From Collodictyon triciliatum (Eukaryota > CRuMs), in contig JBHJMP010001213.1 in assembly GCA_043381765.1 (NCBI GenBank), positions 1-20,981 of the forward strand: 20,981 bases of DNA, given 5' to 3'. Below, in pieces: positions 9,745 to 20,980 of the stretch. The position numbers and the translations under genes are program-made. Numbering within the stretch: position 1 is the stretch's first letter; each line of letters opens with the position of its first letter. Under the pieces are notes generated by a model that was not told the origin of the DNA, did no database searches, and saw only the letters and a program-made list of their open reading frames with translations.

Positions 9745-10210
9745 GCTTTCGTAGCCCCAGAGCAAAGGAAGCGCCGATTGAGAAAGTGATCGCAGAGCAC
9801 AGACACACAGACACACAAGAACCGAAAGAGTAAACGATCAAAAACAAACAAATAGAAAAAAAAATAAAGAGAAAAAGAGGAGGATATTCATGAACAAAAA
9901 ATGTATATGAAGGAAGGGAGTAGGTATCGGCTTCAAACTGGGTCATGGCGGTGTATGTGGTGAATCAAACCTAAGCAGCCTCTTTGCATAGCGTTTTTTC
10001 TTCTTTCTTTCTTTTTCTTGCTCTTGTGTCCTGCAATCCCCTCTGCTTTCCGAGTATTTAAGCACAGAGCCACCGAAGGGGAATCATACAAGAGGGTGTT
10101 CTTTGCAGTCCACGGAACTTCTTTGTTCGGTCTTGTGTTTGGGAGGGGATGATGGCCACAGCACGAAGGAAGGGAGAATGGAAAGGCGTTCAACTTTGTT
10201 GGGATGTGGT
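9745..10210. other. Intergenic region between rhomboid 3' end and eIF2B delta 5' end
   Basis: No gene seen. It should contain the promoter and leader of eIF2B delta and the 3' UTR of the rhomboid gene, both on the minus strand. No AATAAA was found downstream of the rhomboid stop, so a variant signal is likely. A pyrimidine-rich stretch (about 9994-10028) and a low-complexity A-rich stretch (about 9838-9880) are the only visible structure. Confidence 0.5.
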
Positions 10211-12804
10211 TTAGCTTAGAGCGTTGCAGACTTCGCAGTCAAAGACAACATCCTGCGCAAAGAGAATGATGCCACCAATGATGAAGAAGAGACACACAAA
10301 AACACCCGCGATTCGGAGGCGGCGATTGATTTCAACTCCGTCGCATCCAGGTTTGTTGCTCGGGGGGAAAAACTGCGGTGTAATGACATGCTCGTGAGCG
10401 GTGTTGTTTGCACTCAGACAGGAAGCTTAAAGTGAGTATTGGAAGGTGGGCTATCCTCTAACATGACTCTTTCGTTACATCATCGACTGTGTCAGTCTTC
10501 ATCGAGAAAATGATTTATATTCACCTTGAGAAAAAGAAGGCCCAAAGAGCCCCCACATATGAGACCACCAATGTGCGCCTGCGTGAATGCAACATAAGAG
10601 ACAAAAACAAAATTATCAATTAGATTTCATTCGATTACATCTTCAATCATCGATAATTTTATGATATGCGGTCAAAAGCAGAGAATAAGATACATGACAG
10701 ACCAGATGATATGATTTTAGAGTTAGAATGCATGAAGTTGTGAAAAAAATGGCTTGTACAAAATTGTACCCAATTGTCGATACCAGGAAGTAAGCCAACA
10801 GCAAGGTTGAATATAATTGTACATATTTGGACTGCAATAAAAGAAAAGTATCAGATTTGGTAGTGCGTTTTCCATTGGTAGTGCGCTTCATTCATATACA
10901 TACTTGTAATTAGTTTCTTGGGCTCTTCCAGTGAGACCCTAGGTGTTGATTTACAATTTGGCATAGCCGTCACGATATGACATAACAAAACATGAATGGC
11001 ATGATATAATATCATGATATGTGTCGTTGAGAATTTCTCAGCAAAGCTTTTCATTCAATATCCAGCTGATTTGAATGATGCATAAGACCCCTTGTTCCCA
11101 TCGGAGCAACCACATACCAATTTATCAAAACGTCCCTGTGTCGTATTTTAATTTATTGGCGTTTTATGTAGCAAAGTATAACTTATCCGTTTTAAATCTC
11201 ATTTTCAGTCAGATAGAATCATCCATAACAAGTCACGGCTCATAATGAAAGAATAGTGAAAGGAGGTGTAAGAAATCAAAAGATGATATTAATTAATTAC
11301 ACGACTGTGGCTCCCAGAAGGCCAAATAAGCTTCCACTAGATTTTATTCATGGTTTGAATGAGCATTACAAATAATCACATTATTTCATCCAATGTTTGA
11401 TGCTTATTTATTGTTACCTTGCCCCAGCAGTTATATATTCGTTAGTTGCTGAAAAAAGACATGATGTCAAATTCCCATAGAATCCAGAGAAAATGTATAG
11501 CCCAATCCAGGTCTTGTGGCCCCATTCAAGCTCCTTTGCAGATATAAACATTTAAACCCATCTCGAAAAAATACAATATTTCAGCTGCTTCGATACCAAT
11601 TTGACTTTCATGAACCTCTCGTTACATATGTGTTTAAGGAGTAATGCAATAAAAAGAGCTTATCGTGTTAGGCAGCAAAATAAAGATAAACACACCAAAT
11701 CAATTCCCAGTCTATAGTGCATGAACATGTTGATTAATAAGTGAATGACACCAACATGAAGAAAAACAGCAACAATTAACCTCCAATATTCTCCATCTCG
11801 TATTTTGTCACAGTCCTGTTACCAAATGGTTGTCGTTCATTTTGCAAGTTATTTAAGAAATATAATGATAAAAAAATGCTTAACCTTAACATGATACGTG
11901 ATGATTTAGGCCCTGAGAGTCTCACAAAATCACTCAAAGTATAATATTTTCAAAGGAGCCGCACAAGCGTGCATTACATACCTTTCCCCCAAATAGAGTT
12001 ATGGTGTCTTCTGAAGCCCCTATCAATGGATTCTCATTGAAATCTTCAAACCCTGTGAGAATTTAAGTGCGTTTGGATGTCAAAGTCCAAATACTCGAAT
12101 TCGTGTCCATTGGTTGGGATTTTATGGTTGAAAAACATAATCTGTCTGAATATAGTTACACTTTTTGCACTAGAAATCCTGAAAACCTTGGTTGTAGGCT
12201 ATCGTAATGATAAAGAGGATCAAATCGATACACATTATCGTCCAGCATAAGTAGGGCCTTCTATTCTCTCTATTTTGCTCGTGCTAGATAATAATCATAA
12301 TTACAGTAAAAAAAATAATATTCAGCTTTCTTTTGCGCGGTAAAAGTGCTCTCCCAGCCACCATGACAACTAAGGTGCTTAACACAATATCTCTTAAACC
12401 CTTCCCGTTATACCAATCAATGGTGTTCAACGTAATATTTTTGATGCAGTTCTAAAGTATTATAAGTATAACAATCGTCACATTTATTTTTACTATCATT
12501 GTCATTATCATTGTCATTATCATTATCATTATCATTATTCAAAAGATAACGAATAAAAACAATCAAGATAACAAGGAACCTGCTCTATCTCTGAAGGGAT
12601 CAGAGGGGTTGTTTCGACGGGTCTGTTGGCCAAAGATCCGCCGACTGGGCCTTCAGAACGGCCAGTTTGGGAGATAACCTGTGGGGTTGTTGACAGTCTC
12701 TGCTGCTTTGCAGCATCAATCAAGATCATCCCTGACTGAACCGTCTCGTGTGCGCTCTCTCCATTGATGGAGCCATACATAACCGCCTGCTTGAAGCTTG
12801 TCAT
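10211..12804 (-). CDS. Rhomboid-family intramembrane serine protease (11 exons)
   Basis: Membrane protease that cleaves transmembrane substrates. Exons on the minus strand: 12804-12580, 12283-12187, 12052-11982, 11815-11696, 11533-11461, 11448-11418, 11336-11301, 10938-10904, 10831-10770, 10578-10525, 10372-10211; 321 aa, all phases consistent. A polar N-terminus of about 80 residues precedes TM1 (around WTIMCIDLILFIITIAY). Then come the L1 loop with EYWRL (140-144), TM2 with FLHVGVIHLLINM (His151, His156, oxyanion Asn160), the catalytic Ser206 in AGASGSLFG, and the catalytic His252 in NWAHIGGLICG. All expected active-site residues are present, so it is probably an active protease, not a pseudoprotease. 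A seventh helix (IAGVFVCLFFIIGGIILFA) follows, giving the 6+1 layout of secretory-pathway rhomboids; a Golgi or surface location is inference. The short tail has two Cys. The start is the first ATG after an in-frame stop. The last acceptor (10373-10374) was chosen because it alone gave a frame into TM7 with a normal CAG. Confidence 0.93.
12494..12539 (+). repeat. TCATTA/TCATTG hexamer repeat in rhomboid intron 1
   Basis: Seven to eight imperfect copies of TCATTA with some TCATTG units, starting about 40 bases downstream of the exon 1 donor on the minus strand. No function is evident. Confidence 0.85.
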
Positions 12805-13349
12805 TCTTAGTCGTGCTTTAAAGGCCAAACCGTTCTACGCGTCTATTCTGCGGGGGGTTGAGCCCACAGAAGAAGAAAATAAAGGAAAGGAAGGGGGAAG
12901 GGATGGAAAGGAAAGAAAAAGATAGCGAAAGAAAGGAGAGGACAGGAAAAGATTGAAAAGACAGCGCCACAAATCAAAAGAATGCCCGAACAAAATATAT
13001 TTTCCGCATATAGAATTGAGTTTATTTGAAAGGACTCATTTTCAATAAATAAATTTCTTAAATTGGAGAATGGCGCGTAGTTTGTTTGAATAACCCCGCC
13101 AACATCGCTTCGAATCGTTAATACCCAGAGTCATGGAAGGAAACCGCTTGTGATCGCAGACACGAAAGGACTTTTGGGCGGTTCTTCCAAGTCGAGTGGG
13201 ATGTTTGTGTGTGTGCGAAAGAAAGAAAAAACTGCAAACAAATAATTGATTAATTAAAAAAAATACAACAGAAAAAGAAAAAGCCTCAAGTTGAAAATGC
13301 CTCTTTGCGTGACAGCCAGGAACCAAAGTGTCACGCAAGATTGCGCTTT
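12805..13349. promoter_or_regulatory. Divergent promoter region between rhomboid and cyclase genes
   Basis: The two genes start on opposite strands here, so both promoters and 5' leaders should lie in this interval. It contains a purine-only-rich tract on the plus strand (about 12868-12961, with few pyrimidines) just upstream of the rhomboid start, and a second purine-rich patch near 13218-13285. No specific transcription-factor site or TATA box could be supported. Confidence 0.5.
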
Positions 13350-13526
13350 ATGTGCCTGGATTTCTTGTCTTTGCTTTCTTGGCTTCTCCTCTTCCTGTCA
13401 GTGTATTCAATCTCAGTCTTTATTTTGTTCATAGCCCTATGGATCGTAAGCAATCGCGCAGGTTCTCCAACCAGAGCCCGCATACTCCAACTGGGTGAGT
13501 CACTCGGTCTCTATGCATACATGTGT

Positions 13527-13604
<78 letters not shown>

Positions 13605-16600
13605 CGTAGAAAGATATTCGTGCGTGAATCACCAACCATGTATATTCAAAGAGAAAGAGGACTTGGCTCTAAGATGCCATTCAACGTATAGCGCAGAGAC
13701 ATTTAGTGGATCGCACGCATTTTTTATGCAAAGCAACGATTATGATGATAGTGTCTTTGCTGGAAACTCCATGAAACTAAAGATGTTCGCCACTTTTGCT
13801 CCCACGCAAGTAAATACCTTACATTCACCTTATTATTGGGTACAATTAAATACGCACATGAATTTTTCCTTTTTATTTGTAACATTATGATAAAAAAAAG
13901 CAAAGAAGATGAAAAAAAAAAAGAAAAGACATCTTATGGTATGCTTAGTATGTAAAAAGCATTATTCAGGATTTTGCTAATGTCTGTGAAAGTTAATGAA
14001 AAGTACTTTCTTAAATCAGGTTTTGCAGCGCGCAATCGATCGAGCACAAAGGCCTCTGTCGTACCCTGATTATGAAGTCTTTGAATCTGCGGTCATGTTT
14101 GCCGATATATCCGGATTTTCTGCACTTGCAGACCGCTTGACGAAGGCCAAAGGCATCGAAGGAATGGAACTCCTGAACTCTATCATCAATTCTTTCTTTG
14201 CTGTATTAGGAAGAAGGATATTCTCGTGTGGGGGAGATGTGATCAAATTCAGCGGAGGTGTGTTCATGCGTGTTGGATTCATGATCTTGTGCCCTCGATA
14301 TCCCCTCTTATAGATACTTGATCATCTGTTACTCATATTTTTTTTTTTAAAAAAAAATAACTCAAAGTGTGCATATATTATCCACCTGCAGACGCTATGT
14401 TGGCCATTTGGCCAGTGAGGCCTGGTCAAAAGGAAACTCTCCAAAATGCTGTCTGTCTTGCCACAAAATGCGCACTCCTCATGCTGCGAGACCGGCCAGC
14501 ATTTCAGTCTGTTGAGGTATTCATTCAAATAATCAATATCATCAACATTATTTATTTATTTATATGTTTGGTTTTGATTTTGCCATCCAATTAAATTTTT
14601 GAATCATATCTATCATATATACCTCACTATAGTTTGCACTTTTTATCACAGGGAAGCGGTATTTCGATCGACCTTCAGGTTCACATAGCATTGGGAGCTG
14701 GAAAGGTGGTTGGAATGCACGTTGGTGGCGTCAGTGAAAGAGCCGAATATGTGATTGGTGGTGAGCCTCTGCACCAGATTACCAAAGCAGAACACCTTGC
14801 AAAGGCTGGTATGCTTGTTGTAAGCCCAGAAGTTTGGTCTATTATCCGCGAAAAGGTATTAGCCTATGAATAACATCTTCAGCGTATTCGTTTAGCATTT
14901 TCTGGTTATCATGTTTTAAATTTTGTGCATTTCTGCCTATGTTATGATTACATGAACGATCACACGCTCGCATATGTGTATGCGTTTCCCCTTATCTTAA
15001 AGAATAGAAATAAAATGAAACTCGAGCAAAATAATTCTACATCGTTTATTTGATTCAAAAAAATTCGCAGGCGAAGGGAAGTCCAGTCCTGGAACTCGAT
15101 AGTCTCCCTAGAGTAGATGGAATTGAGCCGGATGTTATGCTTTTTACACCAGAGGCTGTCTCAGATGGTGGACTTGCAAAGCCTATCGTTTGCCAGGTAT
15201 CTGCCGAATACAGAGGAGAAATCGAAGTTGACATCGAGTCTATTTGCTCCTACGATCATATTTACGTGCACGTTCACAGTATCGATTACGATGAGACTAC
15301 TGCAAAGAATCTTAGAAATGAAGCCTTGACCTTGTTTACCACGTCTGTAACTCTTATTTTATTTTGTAAAAACACAGATAAGATATTTCAACCATCCCAA
15401 CAAAAGAAAGAGTATGCTCCACAGAACCATACATGAAAACTTGCATTTAAAATATATATATCCATTTATTAGCCACTACACGAGGGAACTGGGGCAAATT
15501 ATTTGGAGATACACTTCAGAGTCCATACGCCCACGACTCACAGTGGGTGAGATGGTTGGACAAGGTGAATTGCGCAGAGTAACAATTCTATTTGTTCGCT
15601 TATCGGGCCTTAACTACGACGTGCCTAGTAGCTCTATTGTTCGCTTGCAAAATGCAATGTCTATTATCCAGGTGAGCTTCAAAAATAGAAAGTAGATATA
15701 ATATTTCAAGATTATACGCCGCGTAGAGGAGTATGATATTCCTATTCTCTCATAAAGAAATGGTTTCCCCTCAAATATTATTAGGGCGCATTGGCTGATT
15801 TTGAAGGAGTTCTGTCACGCCTTCAGATAGATGATAAGGTATCCGGTTGTTTTCTGTTGATGTCCAATTTTATCTTCTTTTTTTATTATTCATTTATTGA
15901 TGCCTGGTATTGTTCCAATCGTGAAGGGTACGATTGTCAAGGCAGCTTTCGGTCTTCCACCACGAAGTCATGAAGATGACCCCATAAGAGCACTTTTAGC
16001 GGCTATGCAAGTAAAGAAGAAATTAAAAAATTAAAAGAAAATATACACGATTATATTCACCCCCTTCACACGGATTATATATTTGAGCTATGATTATATT
16101 ACCACAATAGATGCACGAGCAACTTGAATCGATCAACATACATGCAAGAATAGGACTCGCGACAAGCACTGTATTCTTTGGAGTGGTAAACTTTCAACGT
16201 TTAGAAATAATATGCTTGCAATCCCTCCATGCATCCGATTTATATTTTTCATTTTTTTTTTAATTGCATGACGTATTCCTCATATTAGGTCGGCAGTAAT
16301 TTATTTCGGGAGCTTTCGACTGTTGGGAGCACCGTGAATCTCGCTGCTAGGATGATGCAAGCTGCCAGCGATGATAGTCCGATTTTATGTGAAGAGTCGA
16401 CATGCAGGCTGGCACAGTCAAAAATCAAATTTGTTGACCGAAACGAAATAAGCGTTAAGGTGATTGCACCAAAAAGAGACTTTTTTTAAATAAACAATTT
16501 TTTTCATGACTCTCCCTTTTTTCTTCTTTTTTAAGCTCGTCGTTTATTTATATTTTCCTATATATTCCTCTATTTTTGCTAATCCATATATTTCCCTTTG

Positions 16601-19600
16601 GTGTTTGAACACTTGTATGCATGAAAATGCACTGAATAATGTTAAAAGGTATCCTCTTTCTCTTTTTCTTTTTGTTTTGCATTCACAGGGTTGGAAAGAA
16701 AAGATCCATATCTACTTCCCATGTGGAACCCAAACGGCTCAGATGAAGGAACTGGAGAATTATCCAATGCATGGACGAGTCATGGAAAAGAGACAAATTG
16801 ACCAATCCCTCCGTCAATACCTCAGAAAATACCATTCATTTGCGACTGGATCGCGCACTGGAATAATTCTCATAGATGGGGCTTTGGGCATGGGCAAATC
16901 AAAATTAATATCAGAGGTTACAAAATCAGCTTCCAATTATTCGATTTCCATTCACCGAGGGAGTGGTGACGAAGTCTTTCAAAACGCATATATGTACCCA
17001 TGGAAACACATCTTCCTCAGTCTATTTTCTATAGACCCTGATCAAATGGATCAAATGGATAGCGAGAATGCCACCCAAATTGTCCTTTCCTCTATGAAAA
17101 GCCTCTTGGAAGAAAAAAAGAAAGAAAACAGAATTACTCGAAAATCTACCAGGATATTCCGATCTGCGGGGCTTATCGCCGAGGATGACGACGAAGATGA
17201 AGAGAATGAAATTTGCTCAGAGGCAGAAGACGATGTTTCATCAAAGGATAAAAGCCGTCGGGCATGGGTTGCCAATCCTTACATGCGATACGACATCCCT
17301 CGCATCTCAGCTTTGACACAAAACATTATTGTGATGAATACACCAACAGAACCTATCTCAAAAAGCTATGCATCACTTCAGGAAGAACTCGGTACTCTTT
17401 TCCGTGACATTGGAATATCCTTTGGTACGGTACCTGAGCTCGTTGTCTCTGAAGATGAAGATGAAGGCGAGTCCTCTGGTAGTGATGATGATGATATTCC
17501 CATTGGCAAAGGGGCCGCAGAAATCCTTGCCCGAAGAGGAGAAAGGGCTGATTCAGCGCAGTCAGCAGAGGGTGCTGGCCTTCGTCCAACCCTATCACAA
17601 TTTTCAATGCAATCCGATATATTCTCAAATGAGAGGTCGTCTGACCAATGGGAGACTTTCCTTCCTCTGCTGAACCAATTGTTTAATGTGAACTTTCCTG
17701 AAAATGGCGTTACTGGGCAGCTATACGGCCCTAGTCGTGTTGCCGCTTTGATGCAATACCTGCACTCAGTACTGTTCTTTGTCTCTAAAGTGCGTCCGAT
17801 ACTTATTATCATGGAAGACATTCAATGGTATGAGCTTATATTGATCAGAAATCTTTGATTTCAAGGATAGCTTTTGAGTCCTTCCTTTTCAATTCTAATT
17901 CTTCTTTTCTTCTTTTCTTCTTCTTTTCTTCTTCTTTTCTTCTTCTTTTCTTCTTCTTTTCTTCTTCTTTTCTTCTTTTGTTTTTGTCCTTTGGTATTCC
18001 TTGAACGTGTCATTAGGATTGATCCATCGTCTTTAGCTTTCCTAAAGCAAATTGCATATTCCGAGCTACCTTTGATGCTCATTTGTACAAGAAGGATATC
18101 GGAGACTGAACCGCCACCTCGATTTTCACAAAAGCTCATTCGACATCACATCACACTTGAGCCTCTCACTGAACAAGCACTAACTTCTCATCTCTGTGAC
18201 GTCCTTCGCGCCACCTCCATCCACAGAGATCTTTTCGAATACATCATGTCACGCTCTAAAGGGAATCCTATGATTGCCCAACAAATAGCTCTTTCTCTTC
18301 AATCACAAAATCACATAGAAAACAGACTTGGCGAGCTTCAGCTTATACAATCATCTGCAGAATTGGTCTTGACTGATTCGGGAAACCTTCAAGCCATGAT
18401 GACAAGTTACATCAACAAACTTGATGTAAACCAACAATTGACACGTAAGTATGAGCATGATGACTTAAGATGATGTTTTGAACAACTTATTCATCCATTA
18501 ATTTTTTCATTTACTTATTTAATGAGTCATGATAAACAAATAAATTATTTCCCAAATAACATCACCAATTGGATTGCCATATGGTTTGACTTGTCTTCTC
18601 TATTCTTTGAAACATCAGTTCAGGTTGCCAGTGTTATTGGAAAGGTCTTTACAAAAAAAATCCTCATTGATGTATTTCCACAAGACGGGCAAGAAAAAAG
18701 AATTCTGAATGATTTAAGAATCATAGAGGATGCAGGACTCATCACACCATTGTCTCACAAATCTGGGGGTCCCATAACAGACCGTAGCTATCAGTTCACC
18801 TATGTCCTTGTTCACGAGGTTTGCTATGGCATGGTATCCTTCAAAATGAGAAAGCGCCTTCACGCACTGATTGCTACTTGGTACGAAAAACTGCTGAAAG
18901 ACCAACACTCGAACGTTGCTTTCTACTGTCCCAACAAAGGAACTATCGCGCGTCATTGGGAAAAGGCAGAGGATTTGAAAAAAGCTCTTGCGCATTATGT
19001 CGATGCAGCTAATGTTTCCTTCGCCCAAGGGTCGTTCATGGAGGCATCACACTACTACGAAAAAGTAATTAATATGATGCAGCCGAAGGATGAAGAAGAG
19101 TACGTTAGGATTCTTGTCATATAACATCACATAATATTTATTTTATTTTATCACATCCCATTCCACATATTTCAGCGATATTTTTTTTTATTTAATGCCA
19201 TTACTTATCAATATTTACTTCTGACAGAAAAAGAATCAAAGGGATTAGCTTCGTCAGGCTTGGGATTTCCTATTTTAATCAAAGTACGTAAAATTTAAAC
19301 GATATTAGAATTCATGCAATATCTGTTAATAAAGGCCGAATAATTATGTGGCGTTATATATAAAGGAAAGAAAACATTCCTGAAACTACATATGTAATAG
19401 GTAAATATTTGGAGTCCAGGACAGCGTTGGAGAGTGCCCTTGGATTGTTTGGTAGAGAAATCCCAGAGTCCCATCTCAAGCTTATGGGGAAAATCAGCAA
19501 AGCAAAGAGCCGCTCACTCCTCCACAAGACGAAAATTGTGTCAAAAAAGTTCTTTGGTCACCATCTACTCCCAATAGACGAAGATATCCACCAAAGTCCA

Positions 19601-20794
19601 TACATATGGCTCACCGAGCTGTATATAGCTGCACAGCAGCGGCAGCGAGCGCTTCTGTGCAACGTCCGAATAATCGACCTCCTTCGGCACGAGTCTGATA
19701 TTGAAAGTCTTATTGGATTAGCGGTGGCCTCCTCTCTTTCTGCCTTACTGCGCTTTGCGTCGCACCAAAAGGAATCGGCCAAAAGATGCATCAAGCGAGC
19801 ATTGGACCTGGCAAGCAAGTTCGGGGGCTTTCGAATCCCGCTTTCGCTAGTCCTGTACAACATCTCCATCTACTACACAAGCGCATGTGAGTGGGGACTG
19901 GGCCAGGATGCCATCGACGAGGCGCACACCATCGCGGTCCAACTGAAGGACAATGTGATTGCCGACAAGTGCGAGATTATGATGGCCAAGATGGCCTTCT
20001 TCCGGTCGTGGTATGAGTATGCACATAACATTCTCCAGTCCACTATTTCATCCTCCAAAGAGCGTGGAGATGTCCTTCGAGAATGCAACGCGACGCTGGT
20101 TCTGGCGCTGTGTGGCCTTCGCCAAGGCAAGTATGAGGAAGCGCTCCGGCTGCTGGACTCTGTAAAAGTGGGGCTTGGCTCGCTGGGATGCAACGTTGAC
20201 TTTGTACTGGAGCAAATCCACGAGGCGGCCTATGCACGGTACTATCTGTACACTGGAGATGTGGACAGGTCCATCCGCATCGCAGACGAGGTTCTGGCCA
20301 GCTCCTCCAAAAGAACCCCTGCGGATTTGATATCATTCGACTATCTTGAGCTGTTCAACGCCATGGCAGAGGTCAATGTCATTGCCTGGAAGTACATGCT
20401 CGACCAGAACAAGACGGAGCGGGACGAGAAGGGCATTGGCGACCGCATCATGGCTCGGCGGAACGGAGCAAAGTATTGGTGCGAGCAGCTCAAGGCGTTT
20501 GGAGCCACCTTCCCAATCGCCCAGCCTTACTACTTCATGTGGCGCGGGGTATACTGCCTGCTCAAATGCGACAACAAGGAGGCTCTTGAACAGCTGCATC
20601 AGGCGTCAAGGCTCTCGTCTGCCTTCCAGAACACCCTGGTTCTGGCCATCAGCCTGTTCTTTCTGGAGTATCTGCAGGACTCGGCGGAGGCATCGACCAG
20701 GGCGCTTCGTTTGGGAGCGGCCACGCGGCTGTTTGAGAAGATGGGGGACGAGTATTATCTGCGGATGACAAAGCGGATTGGGCAGCCGATGTAG
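13350..20794 (+). CDS. ADCY10: Soluble-type (class III, ADCY10-like) adenylyl cyclase, 16 exons
   Basis: Makes cAMP from ATP. Exons: 13350-13494, 13610-13809, 14020-14257, 14392-14516, 14652-14855, 15071-15411, 15473-15671, 15785-15838, 15927-16010, 16111-16185, 16289-16459, 16689-17827, 18017-18444, 18619-19099, 19228-19283, 19401-20794; about 1777 aa (human 1610). C1 domain: metal Asp144 in FADISGF, Asp195 in GGDVIKFSGDAML with Lys191, spacing as in human. C2 domain from RRVTILFVRL (about 455), with IDDKGTIVKAAFGLP and STVGSTVNLAARMM (Asn572, Arg576). C2 lacks metal Asp residues, so a single C1/C2 active site is expected. A STAND-like ATPase follows: Walker A GALGMGKS (676-683), then an acidic insert, Walker B IIMEDIQWIDPSS (about 985), VASVIGKVF; then TPR-like helices to the end. 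The first exon is uncertain: ATG 13350 gives a hydrophobic N-terminus, while ATG 13439 with a later acceptor gives a polar one. The exon 6/7 junction is the weakest; its last 25 codons are AT-rich. Confidence 0.92.
13529..13602 (+). repeat. (CT)37 microsatellite forming a splice polypyrimidine tract
   Basis: Thirty-seven CT units occupy most of cyclase intron 1 and end five bases before the acceptor TAG (13607-13609), so the repeat serves as the pyrimidine tract. A second AG follows five bases later (13613-13614). Confidence 0.95.
14338..14357 (+). repeat. T11A9 palindrome in cyclase intron 3
   Basis: Eleven T residues are followed immediately by nine A residues, within the 134-base intron between exons 3 and 4 of the cyclase gene. 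It could form a cruciform or RNA hairpin. Confidence 0.75.
17899..17979 (+). repeat. 11-bp pyrimidine repeat (TTCTTCTTTTC) in cyclase intron 12
   Basis: Imperfect tandem copies of TTCTTCTTTTC fill the middle of the intron between exons 12 and 13, about 30 bases ahead of the acceptor at 18015-18016, where they act as a strong pyrimidine-rich region. Confidence 0.9.
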
Positions 20795-20872
20795 GCGCCT
20801 GCTTGTGCACTTCTCTGTCTGTCTTCCTTCTCTCACGCTCTCAAGCAGCATCTGTTTTCTTTCATCGCCTCC

Positions 20873-20878
<6 letters not shown>
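20795..20878 (+). other. 3' flank of the cyclase gene
   Basis: A pyrimidine-rich stretch right after the stop codon. No AATAAA is present before the poly-T run, so the poly(A) signal is a variant or lies beyond the window. Confidence 0.5.
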
Positions 20879-20946
<68 letters not shown>

Positions 20947-20948
20947 CT

Positions 20949-20980
<32 letters not shown>

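Noticed and set aside
13297-13299. ATG at 13297 as the cyclase start.
   Set aside because: Its frame hits TAG near 13433, before the exon 1 donor, and does not connect with exon 2.
13429-13691. Open frames encoding (SL)n on the plus strand and (RE)n on the minus strand.
   Set aside because: They are translations of the (CT)37 microsatellite in cyclase intron 1.
15201-15317. A 117-base stretch in cyclase exon 6 bounded by GT and AG that could be an intron.
   Set aside because: It is open in the exon frame with coding-like composition, and removing it brings an immediate TGA in the downstream phase-0 frame.
19558-20851. Several sizeable minus-strand and alternative-frame open frames over the last cyclase exon.
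   Set aside because: They are shadows of a long GC-richer coding exon; none has recognisable motifs, whereas the plus frame continues the TPR-like region.
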